DNA of 64,000 nt. It comes from Limnobaculum allomyrinae. GTDB lineage: Bacteria; Pseudomonadota; Gammaproteobacteria; Enterobacterales; Enterobacteriaceae. Position numbers and translations under genes: made by a program. Below, piece after piece: positions 1 through 8,979 of this stretch. Under the pieces are notes generated by a model, which saw nothing but the letters and a program-made list of their open reading frames with translations, ran no database searches and had not been told where the DNA came from. Where the stretch lies: NCBI RefSeq assembly GCF_016649425.1, contig NZ_JADRCR010000013.1:1-64000 (forward strand), given 5' to 3'. Positions within the stretch are counted from its first letter, which is position 1; every line of letters begins with the position of its first letter.

Positions 1-105
1 CACGATAACGTCTGAACTGAAGCGGCTGTTGCCGTGTCAGTGGAGGCGCATTATAGGGACTCAGAATCATCTGGCAAGTGCTAATTGATAAAATAATTCT
101 GACTG
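1..105 (-). promoter_or_regulatory. rRNA operon P1-type promoter reading leftward out of the window
   Basis: On the minus strand there is a -35 TTGCCA (72-77) and a -10 TATAAT (50-55) separated by 16 bp. The discriminator GCGCCTCC follows, then an A at 41 and CTGACACGG. This copies the architecture of E. coli rrnB P1 (16-bp spacer, GC-rich discriminator, CACTGACACGG start region). An AT-rich UP-like segment lies at about 82-104. In E. coli an rrn operon follows murI in the same direction, so a 16S gene is expected beyond base 1. The promoter and match are seen; the rRNA gene itself is inferred. Confidence 0.85.
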
Positions 106-128
106 CTGATTGTTTAGCCAAAAAGCCT

Positions 129-920
129 TCAGATTGACTGCTCATCGAGTGATTTAAAACCAAAGTGTTGCAAAACCGGAATTAACTTCCTGGATTCATC
201 ATCAACTTTCGAACAATAAGCCAGATTAACGGGCTTATCTTCTTGTTGCCAGTCAACATCCGCCAACAGCGACGATACCCTACGGGCAATCGCTGCACCA
301 GAATCAACTAACAAAGTATCCTTGGGTAATACTGCACTCAGTTCCTCTTTCAATAAAGGAAAGTGCGTGCACCCTAGTACAATGGTATCCGGCTTTTTAT
401 CACCATCAAGCCATGGAGATAAAATAGATCGTAGCTCATCAGCACTTACTGGTTTTCCATGCAGTTTCTCTTCTGCCAGCTCCACCATTCTGCTGGATCC
501 CATCAGTTCTATCTGGCAATCCTGCGCAAAGTTAGCAATTAACTCATGTGTATAAGGGCGATTAACCGTTACCTTCGTCGCCAGTAACCCTACGATGCCA
601 TTACGCGTCAGGCGTGCTGCGGGTTTTACCGCAGGAACCACACCAACAACAGGAATATTAAAGTTTTCACGTAATGCAGGAAGAGAGACTACGCTGGCGG
701 TATTACAGGCAATGACAATAATATCAATATGATGCCGTTGGCAAAGCGCACCAACCATTTTGACAACTCGTTCAGCAATGAACTGTTCCGACTTTTCACC
801 ATAAGGAAAAGCAGCATTGTCAAAAGCATAAATAATGGATAAATCCGGCATCAGCTGCCGGATTTCCTGAAATACGGAGAGCCCGCCCACGCCTGAATCA
901 AAAACCAGTGCTGTTGGCAT
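129..920 (-). CDS. murI: Glutamate racemase
   Basis: Cytoplasmic racemase that converts L-glutamate to D-glutamate for peptidoglycan. The 263-residue protein shows the N-terminal DSGVGG motif (residues 8-13). The two catalytic cysteines are present in ACNTAS (C72) and GCTHFPL (C184). It is about 20 residues shorter at the N-terminus than E. coli MurI, whose extra leader is not part of the catalytic fold. It lies 23 bp downstream of btuB on the same strand, as in E. coli, so co-transcription with btuB is likely. The rrn P1 promoter begins just beyond its stop, with the UP-like segment within about 25 bp. Confidence 0.97.
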   Translation of the reverse strand: MPTALVFDSGVGGLSVFQEIRQLMPDLSIIYAFDNAAFPYGEKSEQFIAERVVKMVGALCQRHHIDIIVIACNTASVVSLPALRENFNIPVVGVVPAVKPAARLTRNGIVGLLATKVTVNRPYTHELIANFAQDCQIELMGSSRMVELAEEKLHGKPVSADELRSILSPWLDGDKKPDTIVLGCTHFPLLKEELSAVLPKDTLLVDSGAAIARRVSSLLADVDWQQEDKPVNLAYCSKVDDESRKLIPVLQHFGFKSLDEQSI

Positions 921-943
921 TGCGATCTCTCCTTATATTGCCG

Positions 944-2791
944 TTAGAAAGTATAGGTTGCAGTGAGGTAATATTCCCGCCCTGCCGTTTCATAATTGCT
1001 GGCTGTTTCATACTCTTTATCAAACAAGTTAGCCACTCTGCCGCGAACGGTTAACTGTTCCGTCACAGGGTAAGCCGCTGACAAATCAACCGTACTATAG
1101 CTGGATAAGCGTTTCTGCTCATTCGCATACTCAGAGGTGTTGTTGTCATAGCGTTTGCCATAATATTGATATGATACATCCATATCTAAACCAAGCATAT
1201 TCCAATCAATCTGATATTTTGCCTTATGCTTGGAACGACGGGCTAAAACTTCATTGTCTTTATCCCGACGCGGATCCAGATATTCCAGCGTAATTCGATG
1301 TTCAAATGGACCGGTGTCAAAGGTTCCGGTCCACTCAATTCCTTTAATGGTAGCAGATTCGATATTGTAGTAACGACCTTCCCAGGTAACAGGATCGGAC
1401 TCATAACCAATCAGATTGGTTATTTTGTTACGGTATGCTGCCAGACGCCAGTTTAATGGCCCGGTATCCCCTTCCAGCCCTGCTTCCCACTGGCGGGATT
1501 CTTCTGGTTTCAAATCGTCATTAGAGGAGATGTAAAAACGTTCTGAACCATAAAGTTGCCCCAGTGTAGGCGCCAGGAATCCCGTACCATAAGAAATAGT
1601 AAAGCGATAATCAGGAATGAACTCCCATGCCGCCGCAGTCTGCCAAGTTTCATGCCAGCCAAATTGCTGATTTTTATCCGTTCTGAACGCCCCTTCCAGC
1701 GTAAAATCACCCAGTGATTTTTGCCCCGTCAGGTATAACCCCGTGTTATCTCGTTTATAACGATCGGAGGCATAGTTATCTGAAGATTCTAATTTCTCCT
1801 GACGCCAGTCAACGCCTGCGCTCACTACGCCGCGCTCTAACTTATAACTATTTCCCCACTGAATATTGCGTTGAGTTACGTCATCCAGAGAAGTGCCATC
1901 GTTATATAAACCTTTATGACTATCATAATTGTAATCTTTATAGGTTTGATAACTGGCTATCAGTTGAGATGAGTAATTCCCTTCAAGGAAACGCAGCCCC
2001 ATATCATAATTACGGCTATACAGTTGGCGTTCATCACCATAGCTACCGTCATACTCTGAATTATTGCCATAACCATAACCCCGTAAGAAGCCGGAGAATT
2101 GAGATGAGAACTGGTGCTCAATACCTGCCCAAATCGACTTGCTGCGAAATCCGTCTTTATCACTGTCCGGCGGATAAGAAGACTTTGGCTGTATATTGAA
2201 ACCGCGACTATCCTCGAAAGCACCCGCTGCCGTCAGCGTAGTTTTATCACCAACGGTCTGGCGAATGCTGGCGTCATAAAGTTGGTAGTGATTGGAACCC
2301 AGTCCGGCTTCCAGCTTCGCTCCATCTTTTTCGGCATTAGTAATGATATTAATAACACCACCAATAGCCTCTGAACCATAAACTGCCGAGCGTGGGCCTC
2401 GAATGTATTCCACACGTTGTATCAGAGAAATAGGGATTTGGTTGAAATCAGCAGTTCCCATAATGCCAGATACGGGTACACGAATGCCGTCCACCAACAC
2501 CAACACATGTCGTGATTCCGTTCCGCGTACATAAAGCGTGGATAACTGACCACGACCGCCACTCTGGGATATATCAACGCCCGGTAAACGACGCAAAACA
2601 TCGGTTAAACTTTTTGCTTGCCAGAGATCAATCTGGTCACGGTCGACCACATCTATTGGTGCCAGTACCGTAGAAACCGGTTGAGGAAACCGATTAGCAG
2701 TGACCACCATCTTGTCACTCTCTTCCTGAGCCCATACGGAAAAGGCCGTAGCAGAAAGGGCTACGACTAATACTCTCTTTTTTATAAACAT
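944..2791 (-). CDS. btuB: TonB-dependent vitamin B12 outer-membrane receptor
   Basis: Outer-membrane gated barrel that imports cobalamin using TonB energy. I place the start at 2791, not at the open frame's first codon at 2953, because MFIKKRVLVV begins a normal signal peptide (cleavage after about residue 21, VWA-QEE). The upstream frame lies in the riboswitch leader. Mature protein: TonB box MVVTAN (about 28-33), plug domain with LRRLPGVDI and the RGTESRHVLV stretch, then a barrel ending in the C-terminal aromatic residue (TYTF). At 615 residues it nearly equals E. coli BtuB (614). Expression should be repressed by adenosylcobalamin through the leader described separately. Confidence 0.96.
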   Translation of the reverse strand: MFIKKRVLVVALSATAFSVWAQEESDKMVVTANRFPQPVSTVLAPIDVVDRDQIDLWQAKSLTDVLRRLPGVDISQSGGRGQLSTLYVRGTESRHVLVLVDGIRVPVSGIMGTADFNQIPISLIQRVEYIRGPRSAVYGSEAIGGVINIITNAEKDGAKLEAGLGSNHYQLYDASIRQTVGDKTTLTAAGAFEDSRGFNIQPKSSYPPDSDKDGFRSKSIWAGIEHQFSSQFSGFLRGYGYGNNSEYDGSYGDERQLYSRNYDMGLRFLEGNYSSQLIASYQTYKDYNYDSHKGLYNDGTSLDDVTQRNIQWGNSYKLERGVVSAGVDWRQEKLESSDNYASDRYKRDNTGLYLTGQKSLGDFTLEGAFRTDKNQQFGWHETWQTAAAWEFIPDYRFTISYGTGFLAPTLGQLYGSERFYISSNDDLKPEESRQWEAGLEGDTGPLNWRLAAYRNKITNLIGYESDPVTWEGRYYNIESATIKGIEWTGTFDTGPFEHRITLEYLDPRRDKDNEVLARRSKHKAKYQIDWNMLGLDMDVSYQYYGKRYDNNTSEYANEQKRLSSYSTVDLSAAYPVTEQLTVRGRVANLFDKEYETASNYETAGREYYLTATYTF

Positions 2792-2799
2792 AACGTAAA

Positions 2800-2824
2800 G
2801 CATCCAACTTAAGTTGCAGGATGC
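2800..2824 (-). promoter_or_regulatory. Hairpin at the btuB ribosome-binding region
   Basis: The minus strand reads GCATCC, TGC, the palindrome AACTTAAGTT, then GGATGC, immediately upstream of the btuB ATG at 2791. The arms GCATCC/GGATGC pair and would hide the only purine-rich stretch near the start. In E. coli the btuB riboswitch acts mainly on translation through an RBS-sequestering hairpin, so this is the likely expression platform. No U-run follows, which argues against a terminator. Confidence 0.6.
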
Positions 2825-2869
2825 CGCAATAAAACAGCACGTATACGCGACGGCTGCAATCAATGCGAC

Positions 2870-3065
2870 AGAATACCGGCAGGTCTTCGGGCTCAAGGAG
2901 ATTAACTTAACAACGACTTCCCATCTGTAACGACAGTGTCTGCCCTGCTCCAACCTGTTTTGTGGAGAGAGCGGCTGTTATTTCCTGTTTACCGCTGCGC
3001 GTCAGCTCTGGATTTACACCAGATTCCCTTTTAACTCTGATGGGAGGCCGGAACACACACATGCT
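2870..3065 (-). promoter_or_regulatory. Cobalamin (adenosylcobalamin) riboswitch in the btuB leader
   Basis: The minus strand carries the conserved landmarks of the B12 riboswitch in order. AATCTGGTGTAAATCCAGAG with GCTGAC lies at about 2998-3025, then GCGCAGCGGTAAAC, and the B12 box AGCCCGAAGACCTGCCGG at about 2876-2893. This explains most of the 406-bp gap between btuB and trmA (2792-3197); the rest holds promoter space I could not resolve. Ligand binding is expected to lower btuB expression. Confidence 0.93.
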
Positions 3066-3197
3066 ACAAGCAATCCTGTATGGATGTCTAGACTGCTATT
3101 GTTTTTTAATCATTTATCAAAGCTGGACATCACGTCATCATTCCCTACAATTCCGCCTTAATAAATGAATTCGTGACACTGATACCTGAGAAGACTT

Positions 3198-4301
3198 ATG
3201 ACCCCAGAGATACTGCCTACCGACCAATACGATGCCCAACTGGCAGATAAGAGGCATCGTTTGATCTCGATGATGTCGCCCTATTCTGCACCTGAGCCGG
3301 AAGTATTTCGCTCACCGCTAAGCCATTATCGTATGCGGGCAGAATTCAGGATTTGGCATGAAGGGGATGACCTGTACCACATCATGTTCGATCAGACGAC
3401 CAAGCAGCGTATTCGGGTTGATGTTTTCCCGGCCGCCAGTGAGCTGATTAACCGGTTGATGTCGGAACTACTAGCCGGTGTAAAACCGCATGCTTCATTA
3501 CGTCATAAGCTATTTCAGATTGATTATCTCTCTACACTCAGCGGTGAAGTTGTAGTTTCTCTGCTTTATCACCGTCAACTGGACGATCTGTGGTTGCAGC
3601 ATGCAGAGCAATTAAGAGACGATTTGCGTTCCCGTGGGTTTAATTTGCAGCTAATTGGCCGGGCATCGAAACAAAAAATCTGTCTGGATCGCGATTATGT
3701 TGATGAACGTTTAACCGTAAATGGGCAAGAAATGATCTATCGCCAAACGGAAAATAGCTTCACTCAGCCTAACGCGGCAGTCAATATTCATATGCTGGAA
3801 TGGGCAATTGATGCCACCAAGAATTCGAAAGGTGATTTATTAGAGTTGTACTGCGGTAACGGTAATTTTTCTTTAGCGTTGGCTCGCAATTTTAATCGGG
3901 TTCTGGCGACTGAAATCGCTAAGCCATCAGTAGCCGCCGCCCAGTTTAATATTGCCGCTAACCAAATTGATAATGTCCAGATTATTCGTATGGCCGCTGA
4001 AGAATTTACTCAAGCCATGCTGGGGGTTCGGGAATTTAATCGGCTGAAAGGTATTGATTTAACCAGCTATCAATGTGAAACCATCTTCGTTGACCCTCCT
4101 CGCAGTGGATTGGATCAACAAACGGTCAAAATGGTACAGGCTTATCCAAGAATCCTCTACATCTCTTGTAACCCGGAAACCCTGTGCGGAAATCTGTTAG
4201 TCCTTAGCCAAACACATCAGATCTCTTGTCTGGCTCTGTTCGACCAGTTCCCTTATACCCATCATATGGAATGCGGCGTTCTGCTAGAAAAACGAGTCTG
4301 A
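3198..4301 (+). CDS. trmA: tRNA (uracil-5-)-methyltransferase
   Basis: Makes ribothymidine at position 54 of tRNA (and modifies tmRNA) using S-adenosylmethionine. The 367-residue protein matches E. coli TrmA (366) end to end. The SAM-binding loop [12 protein letters not shown] is at residues 217-228, DPPRSG at 299-304, and the catalytic cysteine C324 is in YISCNPETL. Unlike RlmC/RlmD it has no N-terminal Fe-S cysteine cluster. It is divergent from btuB and convergent with yijD, as in E. coli. Confidence 0.97.
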   Translation: MTPEILPTDQYDAQLADKRHRLISMMSPYSAPEPEVFRSPLSHYRMRAEFRIWHEGDDLYHIMFDQTTKQRIRVDVFPAASELINRLMSELLAGVKPHASLRHKLFQIDYLSTLSGEVVVSLLYHRQLDDLWLQHAEQLRDDLRSRGFNLQLIGRASKQKICLDRDYVDERLTVNGQEMIYRQTENSFTQPNAAVNIHMLEWAIDATKNSKGDLLELYCGNGNFSLALARNFNRVLATEIAKPSVAAAQFNIAANQIDNVQIIRMAAEEFTQAMLGVREFNRLKGIDLTSYQCETIFVDPPRSGLDQQTVKMVQAYPRILYISCNPETLCGNLLVLSQTHQISCLALFDQFPYTHHMECGVLLEKRV

Positions 4302-4325
4302 ACTAAACAATATAAACAAAGCAAT

Positions 4326-4351
4326 AAAAAAGCCCCAATATCCATTGGGGC
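4326..4351 (-). terminator. Rho-independent terminator downstream of yijD, shared with trmA
   Basis: The stem GCCCCAAT/ATTGGGGC (4332-4351) has a 4-base loop. On the minus strand it is followed by a run of six U residues, the normal layout for ending the fabR-yijD transcript. The plus-strand side has only TTT nearby, so it is weaker for trmA. Confidence 0.8.
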
Positions 4352-4398
4352 CAGTTTGTACATCAAATTGTCATTGTTATTATTTTAGATGAACAACA

Positions 4399-4773
4399 TC
4401 AGTCCATTTGTTTTACCGCTTTATGACGGGTTGTGATCTTTAATTTATAACCAATCCAGAACACCAGCGCGACACAAATAATGGTTAATAAGAAGTTAGA
4501 ACCCATTCCTGCATATTCAGCCCGAATAACCGCGCTGTACAAAAATAACCCCAACAGGAAACAAGAGAAAGCCAACATAGGCGTTCCTTCCGGCATAGGC
4601 TGAGTCACATAGCGCTGATGCAGGCAATAGATAGAGAACCCTAAAGCAATTAACGGAAAAATCGAAAAGGCAATAACTGAATCAAACAGCGCGTTAAACG
4701 ATCCGTTAAGTGATATACCAGCAATAAATGCCAGCAGTAGGGTCGCGTATTCTTTACTCACTTTTTCTGTCAT
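4399..4773 (-). CDS. yijD: YijD family inner-membrane protein (DUF1422)
   Basis: Small integral membrane protein of unknown function, 124 residues (E. coli YijD 119). Hydrophobic segments are visible at about residues 11-31, 32-49, 66-84 and 92-111. Typical family strings include YCLHQRYVTQPMP, the SAVIRAEY stretch and VFWIGYKLK. The start lies 29 bp after the fabR stop on the same strand, so the two are almost certainly co-transcribed, as in E. coli. Co-transcription with a fatty-acid regulator hints at a membrane-lipid role, but that is only inference. Confidence 0.92.
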   Translation of the reverse strand: MTEKVSKEYATLLLAFIAGISLNGSFNALFDSVIAFSIFPLIALGFSIYCLHQRYVTQPMPEGTPMLAFSCFLLGLFLYSAVIRAEYAGMGSNFLLTIICVALVFWIGYKLKITTRHKAVKQMD

Positions 4774-4802
4774 TGCTCTTTCTCCTTTTATTCGTCATGC
4801 CT

Positions 4803-5435
4803 CTATTCGTGAGGCAATACACCTTTTTCTTGTTCACGGCGATACAGGTAATACACGCCTTTTGAAATCATTCTCAACTGTAAGACTAACTTTTCTTCTA
4901 ATAGTTTACGTTGGGCTATATCAATATCTAACGCTTCTGCACCAGCACTAAACACAATAGTGACCATTGCTTCAGCCTGAGCCTCTGAATAGCTGCGAGG
5001 CATCTGGTTTGCCAGCTCCAGATAGTCAGCCAGTTCAGCAATAAAGTGTTGGATTTCTCTAACCACTGCAGCACGAAATGCCGCCGAGGTGCCAGAACGT
5101 TCACGCAGCAACAGACGAAACGCATTGGGATTATCGTTAATGAACTCCATAAACGTCGCCACCGATGTACGGATCACGCTGCCACCTTTGGCAATACGCT
5201 GGCGAGCCTGACGCATAAGTTGACGCAGCATTAGCCCGCTTTCATCAACCATGGTTAATCCCAGTTCATCCACATCACGAAAGTGACGATAGAAAGAGGT
5301 TGGTGCAATACCAGCTTCGCGAGCCACTTCCCTCAGGCTTAAGCTGGCGAAACTTCTTTCCGCACTTAGCTGACTGAAAGCCGCCTGAATTAATGTACGG
5401 CGAGTACGCTCTTTCTGTTGTGCTCTGACGCCCAT
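4803..5435 (-). CDS. fabR: TetR-family repressor of unsaturated fatty acid synthesis
   Basis: DNA-binding repressor that tunes fabA/fabB expression to the saturated/unsaturated acyl pool. N-terminal TetR helix-turn-helix at about residues 8-55 ([20 protein letters not shown]), nearly identical to E. coli FabR, then a ligand/dimer domain ([29 protein letters not shown]). The open frame begins at 5459, but the ATG at 5435 (MGVRAQQ) is preferred. An AAGGA element lies 10 bases before it, and MGVRAQQ is the conserved family start. The length from there is 210 residues. It is upstream of yijD in one operon. Confidence 0.94.
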   Translation of the reverse strand: MGVRAQQKERTRRTLIQAAFSQLSAERSFASLSLREVAREAGIAPTSFYRHFRDVDELGLTMVDESGLMLRQLMRQARQRIAKGGSVIRTSVATFMEFINDNPNAFRLLLRERSGTSAAFRAAVVREIQHFIAELADYLELANQMPRSYSEAQAEAMVTIVFSAGAEALDIDIAQRKLLEEKLVLQLRMISKGVYYLYRREQEKGVLPHE

Positions 5436-5575
5436 CACGCCTGAATCCTTACTTATCATTTTGCGGCTTCAAATATCAACGGTTGGCCTCAAAACCATTA
5501 ACCGTAAATTGTGTTAAGAACCTGACCGTTGAAAAAGCAAAAGAAATGTCACTTTTACCCCAACCGACAGAGCGA

Positions 5576-6502
5576 TCATCCAATTGCAGCAATCTTTTTC
5601 TGTTCTGACTCAATCACGCCCGGCATATGTCCGGCAATCGTCTCGGCCAGTTGCTCATAGCGAGCCCGCAGAGGGGAACCCGGACGATAGACTAAACCGA
5701 TGGTTCTTTTTGGCTCTGGCTTATAGCATGGTAAATAGCAAATACCATCACGCTCTTTTTCTGCTGGTGTTGCCAGTAACGGTAACAATGTAATACCGCT
5801 GGCCGCTGCAACCATGTTACGCAACGTTTCTAAACTGGTAGCGCGGAAATGTGAATCTTCATCCGCCCCCGCCTGAAAACAGAAGCCCAGAGCTTGCTCT
5901 CGCAGGCAGTGACCATCTTCCAGCATTAATAGTTTCTCGCCGGCTAGTTCAGACATCACTATCTTGTCCCGTCCAGCCCATGGATGATCGGAATAAATAG
6001 CCAGACGCATAGGTTCATCATATAGCGGAATCTCGATAAAAGATTCAGTCTCTTTTACCAGTGCCAGAATGGCACAATCCAGTTTGCCACTGTCTAGCTG
6101 AGCCAGCAGATCTTTAGTCTGTGCCTCGTGCAGATACATTTCCAGCTTAGGAAACTCTTTATGCAACATAGGGATAATATGCGGCAGCAAATAAGGTGCA
6201 ACCGTTGGAATCAACCCTATATGTAATGGCCCGGACATCGTTTCGCCCTGCTGACTGGCCATCTCTTTTAATACTTTAACTTCCCGTAATACTTTTCTGG
6301 CCTGATCGACCAGCAGCATCCCGGCCTGTGTGAACAGCACTTTACGGCTGGTTCTTTCCAGCAGCATGACACCCAACTCATCTTCCAGTTTGCGAATTTG
6401 CCCACTCAGCGTTGGCTGGCTCACATGGCAAGAATCTGCCGCACGCCGGAAGTGGCAGTGCTCAGAGAGTGCAACCAGGTATTCCAGATCGCGAATATTC
6501 AT
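5576..6502 (-). CDS. oxyR: Hydrogen-peroxide-sensing LysR-type activator
   Basis: Redox-switched transcription factor. The N-terminal winged HTH (residues 1-60, SCHVSQPTLSGQIRKLEDEL) is followed by a periplasmic-binding-protein-like regulatory domain. The redox cysteines C199 and C208 are both present (GHCLREQALGFCF), so peroxide sensing should be intact. The protein is 308 residues (E. coli 305) and co-linear with the E. coli protein. It is divergent from a peroxiredoxin-glutaredoxin gene that is probably a target. Between it and fabR there is no sthA gene, unlike E. coli. Confidence 0.97.
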   Translation of the reverse strand: MNIRDLEYLVALSEHCHFRRAADSCHVSQPTLSGQIRKLEDELGVMLLERTSRKVLFTQAGMLLVDQARKVLREVKVLKEMASQQGETMSGPLHIGLIPTVAPYLLPHIIPMLHKEFPKLEMYLHEAQTKDLLAQLDSGKLDCAILALVKETESFIEIPLYDEPMRLAIYSDHPWAGRDKIVMSELAGEKLLMLEDGHCLREQALGFCFQAGADEDSHFRATSLETLRNMVAAASGITLLPLLATPAEKERDGICYLPCYKPEPKRTIGLVYRPGSPLRARYEQLAETIAGHMPGVIESEQKKIAAIG

Positions 6503-6557
6503 AGCTTAATCCCTTGCGTTTAGATAGGTGGTGACAATAGATAGGATAGCGACTAAC

Positions 6558-6590
6558 GATTATACCTATTAATCCCCGATATGGATAATC
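6558..6590. promoter_or_regulatory. Candidate OxyR operator between oxyR and the peroxiredoxin gene
   Basis: A 33-bp interrupted palindrome, GATTAT-ACC...GG-ATAATC, lies midway between the divergent oxyR and prx genes. It contains ATAG/CTAT-like spaced elements (CCTAT, ATATGG), as expected of OxyR sites. OxyR represses itself and activates divergent targets from such sites in other bacteria. The palindrome is seen; assignment to OxyR is inferred from position. Confidence 0.5.
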
Positions 6591-6662
6591 TTCATTAACA
6601 AAAACTTGTCACTCGACAATAAAGATTAATACCAGATTCAGCTAATAAACAGAGGTTAAAGC

Positions 6663-7394
6663 ATGTTCACAACTCAGGAAGGAAAGAAAATCCCTACAAC
6701 CGTATTCCATACCCGTCAGGGAGACAAATGGATCGACATCACTACCGACGAACTGTTTGCCAATAAGACCGTGGTTGTTTTCTCTCTACCAGGTGCATTT
6801 ACTCCAACATGCTCTTCCAGCCATCTACCTCGTTATAACGAGCTGACACCAGTATTCAAGCAATACGGCGTTGACAGCGTACTATGCGTTTCAGTTAACG
6901 ATACCTTTGTTATGAACGCATGGCAATCTGAGCAACATGCCAGCAACATTACTTTTATTCCTGATGGTGACGGTGAATTCACTAAAGGCATGAATATGCT
7001 GGTTGAGAAAGCAGACTTAGGATTTGGCCCGCGTTCGTGGCGCTACTCTATGCTGGTTCGCAACGGCGTGATTGAAAAAATGTTCGTTGAACCAAACAAG
7101 CCAGGCGACCCGTTTGAAGTCTCTGACGCTGATACCATGCTGAAATACCTGGCTCCGGACTGCAAACTGCAAGAATCCATCTCTGTATTAAGCAAACCCG
7201 GCTGTCCATTCTGCGCTAAAGCGAAACAAATGTTGCAAGAACGTGGCCTTCAGTATGAAGAGATCATTTTAGGTACCGATGCGACCACCGTCAGTCTGCG
7301 CGCTATTACCGGTCGCTCTACTGTTCCACAAATTTTTATTGGTGGACGTCACATCGGCGGCAGTGATGATTTAGAAAAATATTTTGCCGTCTGA
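6663..7394 (+). CDS. Hybrid peroxiredoxin (Prx5-type) - glutaredoxin peroxidase
   Basis: Reduces H2O2 and alkyl hydroperoxides with glutathione as electron donor. It is 243 residues with two fused domains. An AhpE/Prx5-like peroxiredoxin covers residues 1-165, with the peroxidatic cysteine C50 in PGAFTPTC. A glutaredoxin covers about 172-243, with active site CPFC (181-184), the cis-proline TVPQIF and GGSDDL. Such hybrids are known in Haemophilus, Vibrio and Yersinia. It is divergent from oxyR with a palindromic site between, so peroxide induction is likely. A strong terminator follows, then a flavin disulfide reductase on the same strand. Confidence 0.95.
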   Translation: MFTTQEGKKIPTTVFHTRQGDKWIDITTDELFANKTVVVFSLPGAFTPTCSSSHLPRYNELTPVFKQYGVDSVLCVSVNDTFVMNAWQSEQHASNITFIPDGDGEFTKGMNMLVEKADLGFGPRSWRYSMLVRNGVIEKMFVEPNKPGDPFEVSDADTMLKYLAPDCKLQESISVLSKPGCPFCAKAKQMLQERGLQYEEIILGTDATTVSLRAITGRSTVPQIFIGGRHIGGSDDLEKYFAV

Positions 7395-7460
7395 TAAACA
7401 CGACATTATTTGAAACAGAATTTAGACCACTCTATTTAAAGTTAGCCAATGGTAAGTTTT

Positions 7461-7487
7461 GGCGGACTCTTGTCCGCCTTTTTTTTT
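7461..7487 (+). terminator. Rho-independent terminator after the peroxiredoxin-glutaredoxin gene
   Basis: A perfect 7-bp GC-rich stem GGCGGAC/GTCCGCC with a TCTT loop is followed by nine T residues. It lies only 20 bp before the next start codon, so the downstream flavoenzyme gene depends on read-through or has a promoter upstream of this hairpin. Confidence 0.9.
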
Positions 7488-7507
7488 GCATTTCAGGAGT
7501 CTTAAGG

Positions 7508-8956
7508 ATGAAAAGATTACAGGTCGATGTTGCAGTTATTGGTGGAGGAACTGCAGGATTAGGTGCTTACCGGGCAGCAAAACGGTTTACTCCTAACGTC
7601 GTCATGATTGAAGGCGGGCCTTATGGTACAACTTGCGCCAGAGTCGGTTGCATGCCATCAAAACTCCTTATCGCTGCCGCAGAAGCTGTACACCATATTG
7701 AAGTCGCACCAGGGTTTGGCGTTCATCCACAGGGTGAGATCCGTATCGACGGACGAGAAGTGATGGATCGCGTTAAACGCGAGCGCGACCGTTTTGTTGG
7801 TTTTGTATTGGAAGGGGTTGGCGAAATCCCTCAGCAAGATAAGATCGACGGTTATGCTCATTTTATTGATGACAATACCTTACAGGTAGACGACCACACC
7901 CAAATCCAAGCAAAACGTATCGTTATTGCTACAGGCTCTCGTCCAAGTTGGCCTGCACCCTGGAATAACCTTGGCGATCGCCTGATTATTAACGACGATG
8001 TATTTAACTGGAATGACTTGCCAGCCTCCGTCGCCGTATTTGGCCCCGGAGTTATTGGCCTGGAATTGGGTCAGGCGCTACATCGTCTGGGTGTGAAAGT
8101 TACTATGTTTGGTGTTGGTGGCGCTGTCGGCCCATTAACCGATGGAGCAATTCGTCAATATGCCGCTGATACATTAAGTAAAGAGTTTCCTCTTTATCCG
8201 GATGCCAAAGTGGAGTTAATGGAACGCCGGGACAATGGCGTATTTATTCGTTATCTGGACGACCAGGGGCAGATTCAGGAAATCACCGTTGAGTATGTTC
8301 TGGCAGCCACTGGCCGCCGTCCTAATGTAGACAAAATCGGTCTGGAAAATACCTCACTGGAACTTGATGCTCGTGGTGTCCCTGTTGCCGACCGTCTGAC
8401 TATGCAAACCAGCGTTTCACATATTTTTATCGCCGGAGATGCCAGTAATCAGTTACCACTCTTGCATGAAGCCAGCGATCAGGCACGTATCGCCGGTGAA
8501 AATGCCGGATCATATCCAGAAGTTCAACCAGGCCTGCGCCGTAGCGCTATTTCCGTCGTATTCTCCGATCCACAGATTGCTATGGTTGGTTCAACTTACC
8601 GTGAATTAAATCAGAAATTTAGTGCCTGCGGCTGTTTTGAGGTTGGTGAAGTTTCCTTTGAAAATCAAGGTCGTTCACGAGTAATGCTGCGAAATAAAGG
8701 GCTACTACACGTATATGGTGAACAGGGAACCGGTCGTTTTCTTGGCGCAGAAATGATGGGCCCTAATGTTGAGCACATCGCTCACCTGCTGGCCTGGGCT
8801 CATCAACAACAAATGACCATCATTCAAATGCTGGATATGCCATTTTACCATCCAGTTATTGAAGAAGGATTAAGAACGGCATTGCGCGATCTAAATGCTA
8901 AATTAAGATTAGGCGACGATGAAATAGAACGCTGTCAGCGTTGTCCTGGTGAATAA
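7508..8956 (+). CDS. Dihydrolipoamide-dehydrogenase-like FAD disulfide oxidoreductase
   Basis: Class I pyridine-nucleotide disulfide oxidoreductase of 482 residues. FAD-binding GGGTAGLGAY at 12-21; redox-active disulfide C43/C48 (CARVGCMPSK); NAD(P)-binding GPGVIGLELG at 179-188; second FAD motif FIAGDAS at 307-313; C-terminal catalytic dyad H448/E453 (HPVIEE). It is not beside any 2-oxoacid dehydrogenase subunit, so a housekeeping Lpd role is unlikely. Its place after oxyR and the Prx-Grx gene suggests a role in thiol/disulfide balance. A similar arrangement is recalled for Vibrio. The true substrate cannot be read from sequence. Confidence 0.85.
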   Translation: MKRLQVDVAVIGGGTAGLGAYRAAKRFTPNVVMIEGGPYGTTCARVGCMPSKLLIAAAEAVHHIEVAPGFGVHPQGEIRIDGREVMDRVKRERDRFVGFVLEGVGEIPQQDKIDGYAHFIDDNTLQVDDHTQIQAKRIVIATGSRPSWPAPWNNLGDRLIINDDVFNWNDLPASVAVFGPGVIGLELGQALHRLGVKVTMFGVGGAVGPLTDGAIRQYAADTLSKEFPLYPDAKVELMERRDNGVFIRYLDDQGQIQEITVEYVLAATGRRPNVDKIGLENTSLELDARGVPVADRLTMQTSVSHIFIAGDASNQLPLLHEASDQARIAGENAGSYPEVQPGLRRSAISVVFSDPQIAMVGSTYRELNQKFSACGCFEVGEVSFENQGRSRVMLRNKGLLHVYGEQGTGRFLGAEMMGPNVEHIAHLLAWAHQQQMTIIQMLDMPFYHPVIEEGLRTALRDLNAKLRLGDDEIERCQRCPGE

Positions 8957-8979
8957 ACCTTTAATTTACTGCTTTACAC

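Noticed and set aside
1714-2199. 161-codon plus-strand frame inside btuB
   Set aside because: Antisense to a fully conserved btuB; translation is not protein-like and has no ribosome site.
2962-3168. 68-codon plus-strand frame between btuB and trmA
   Set aside because: Lies antisense to the cobalamin riboswitch, which explains the sequence.
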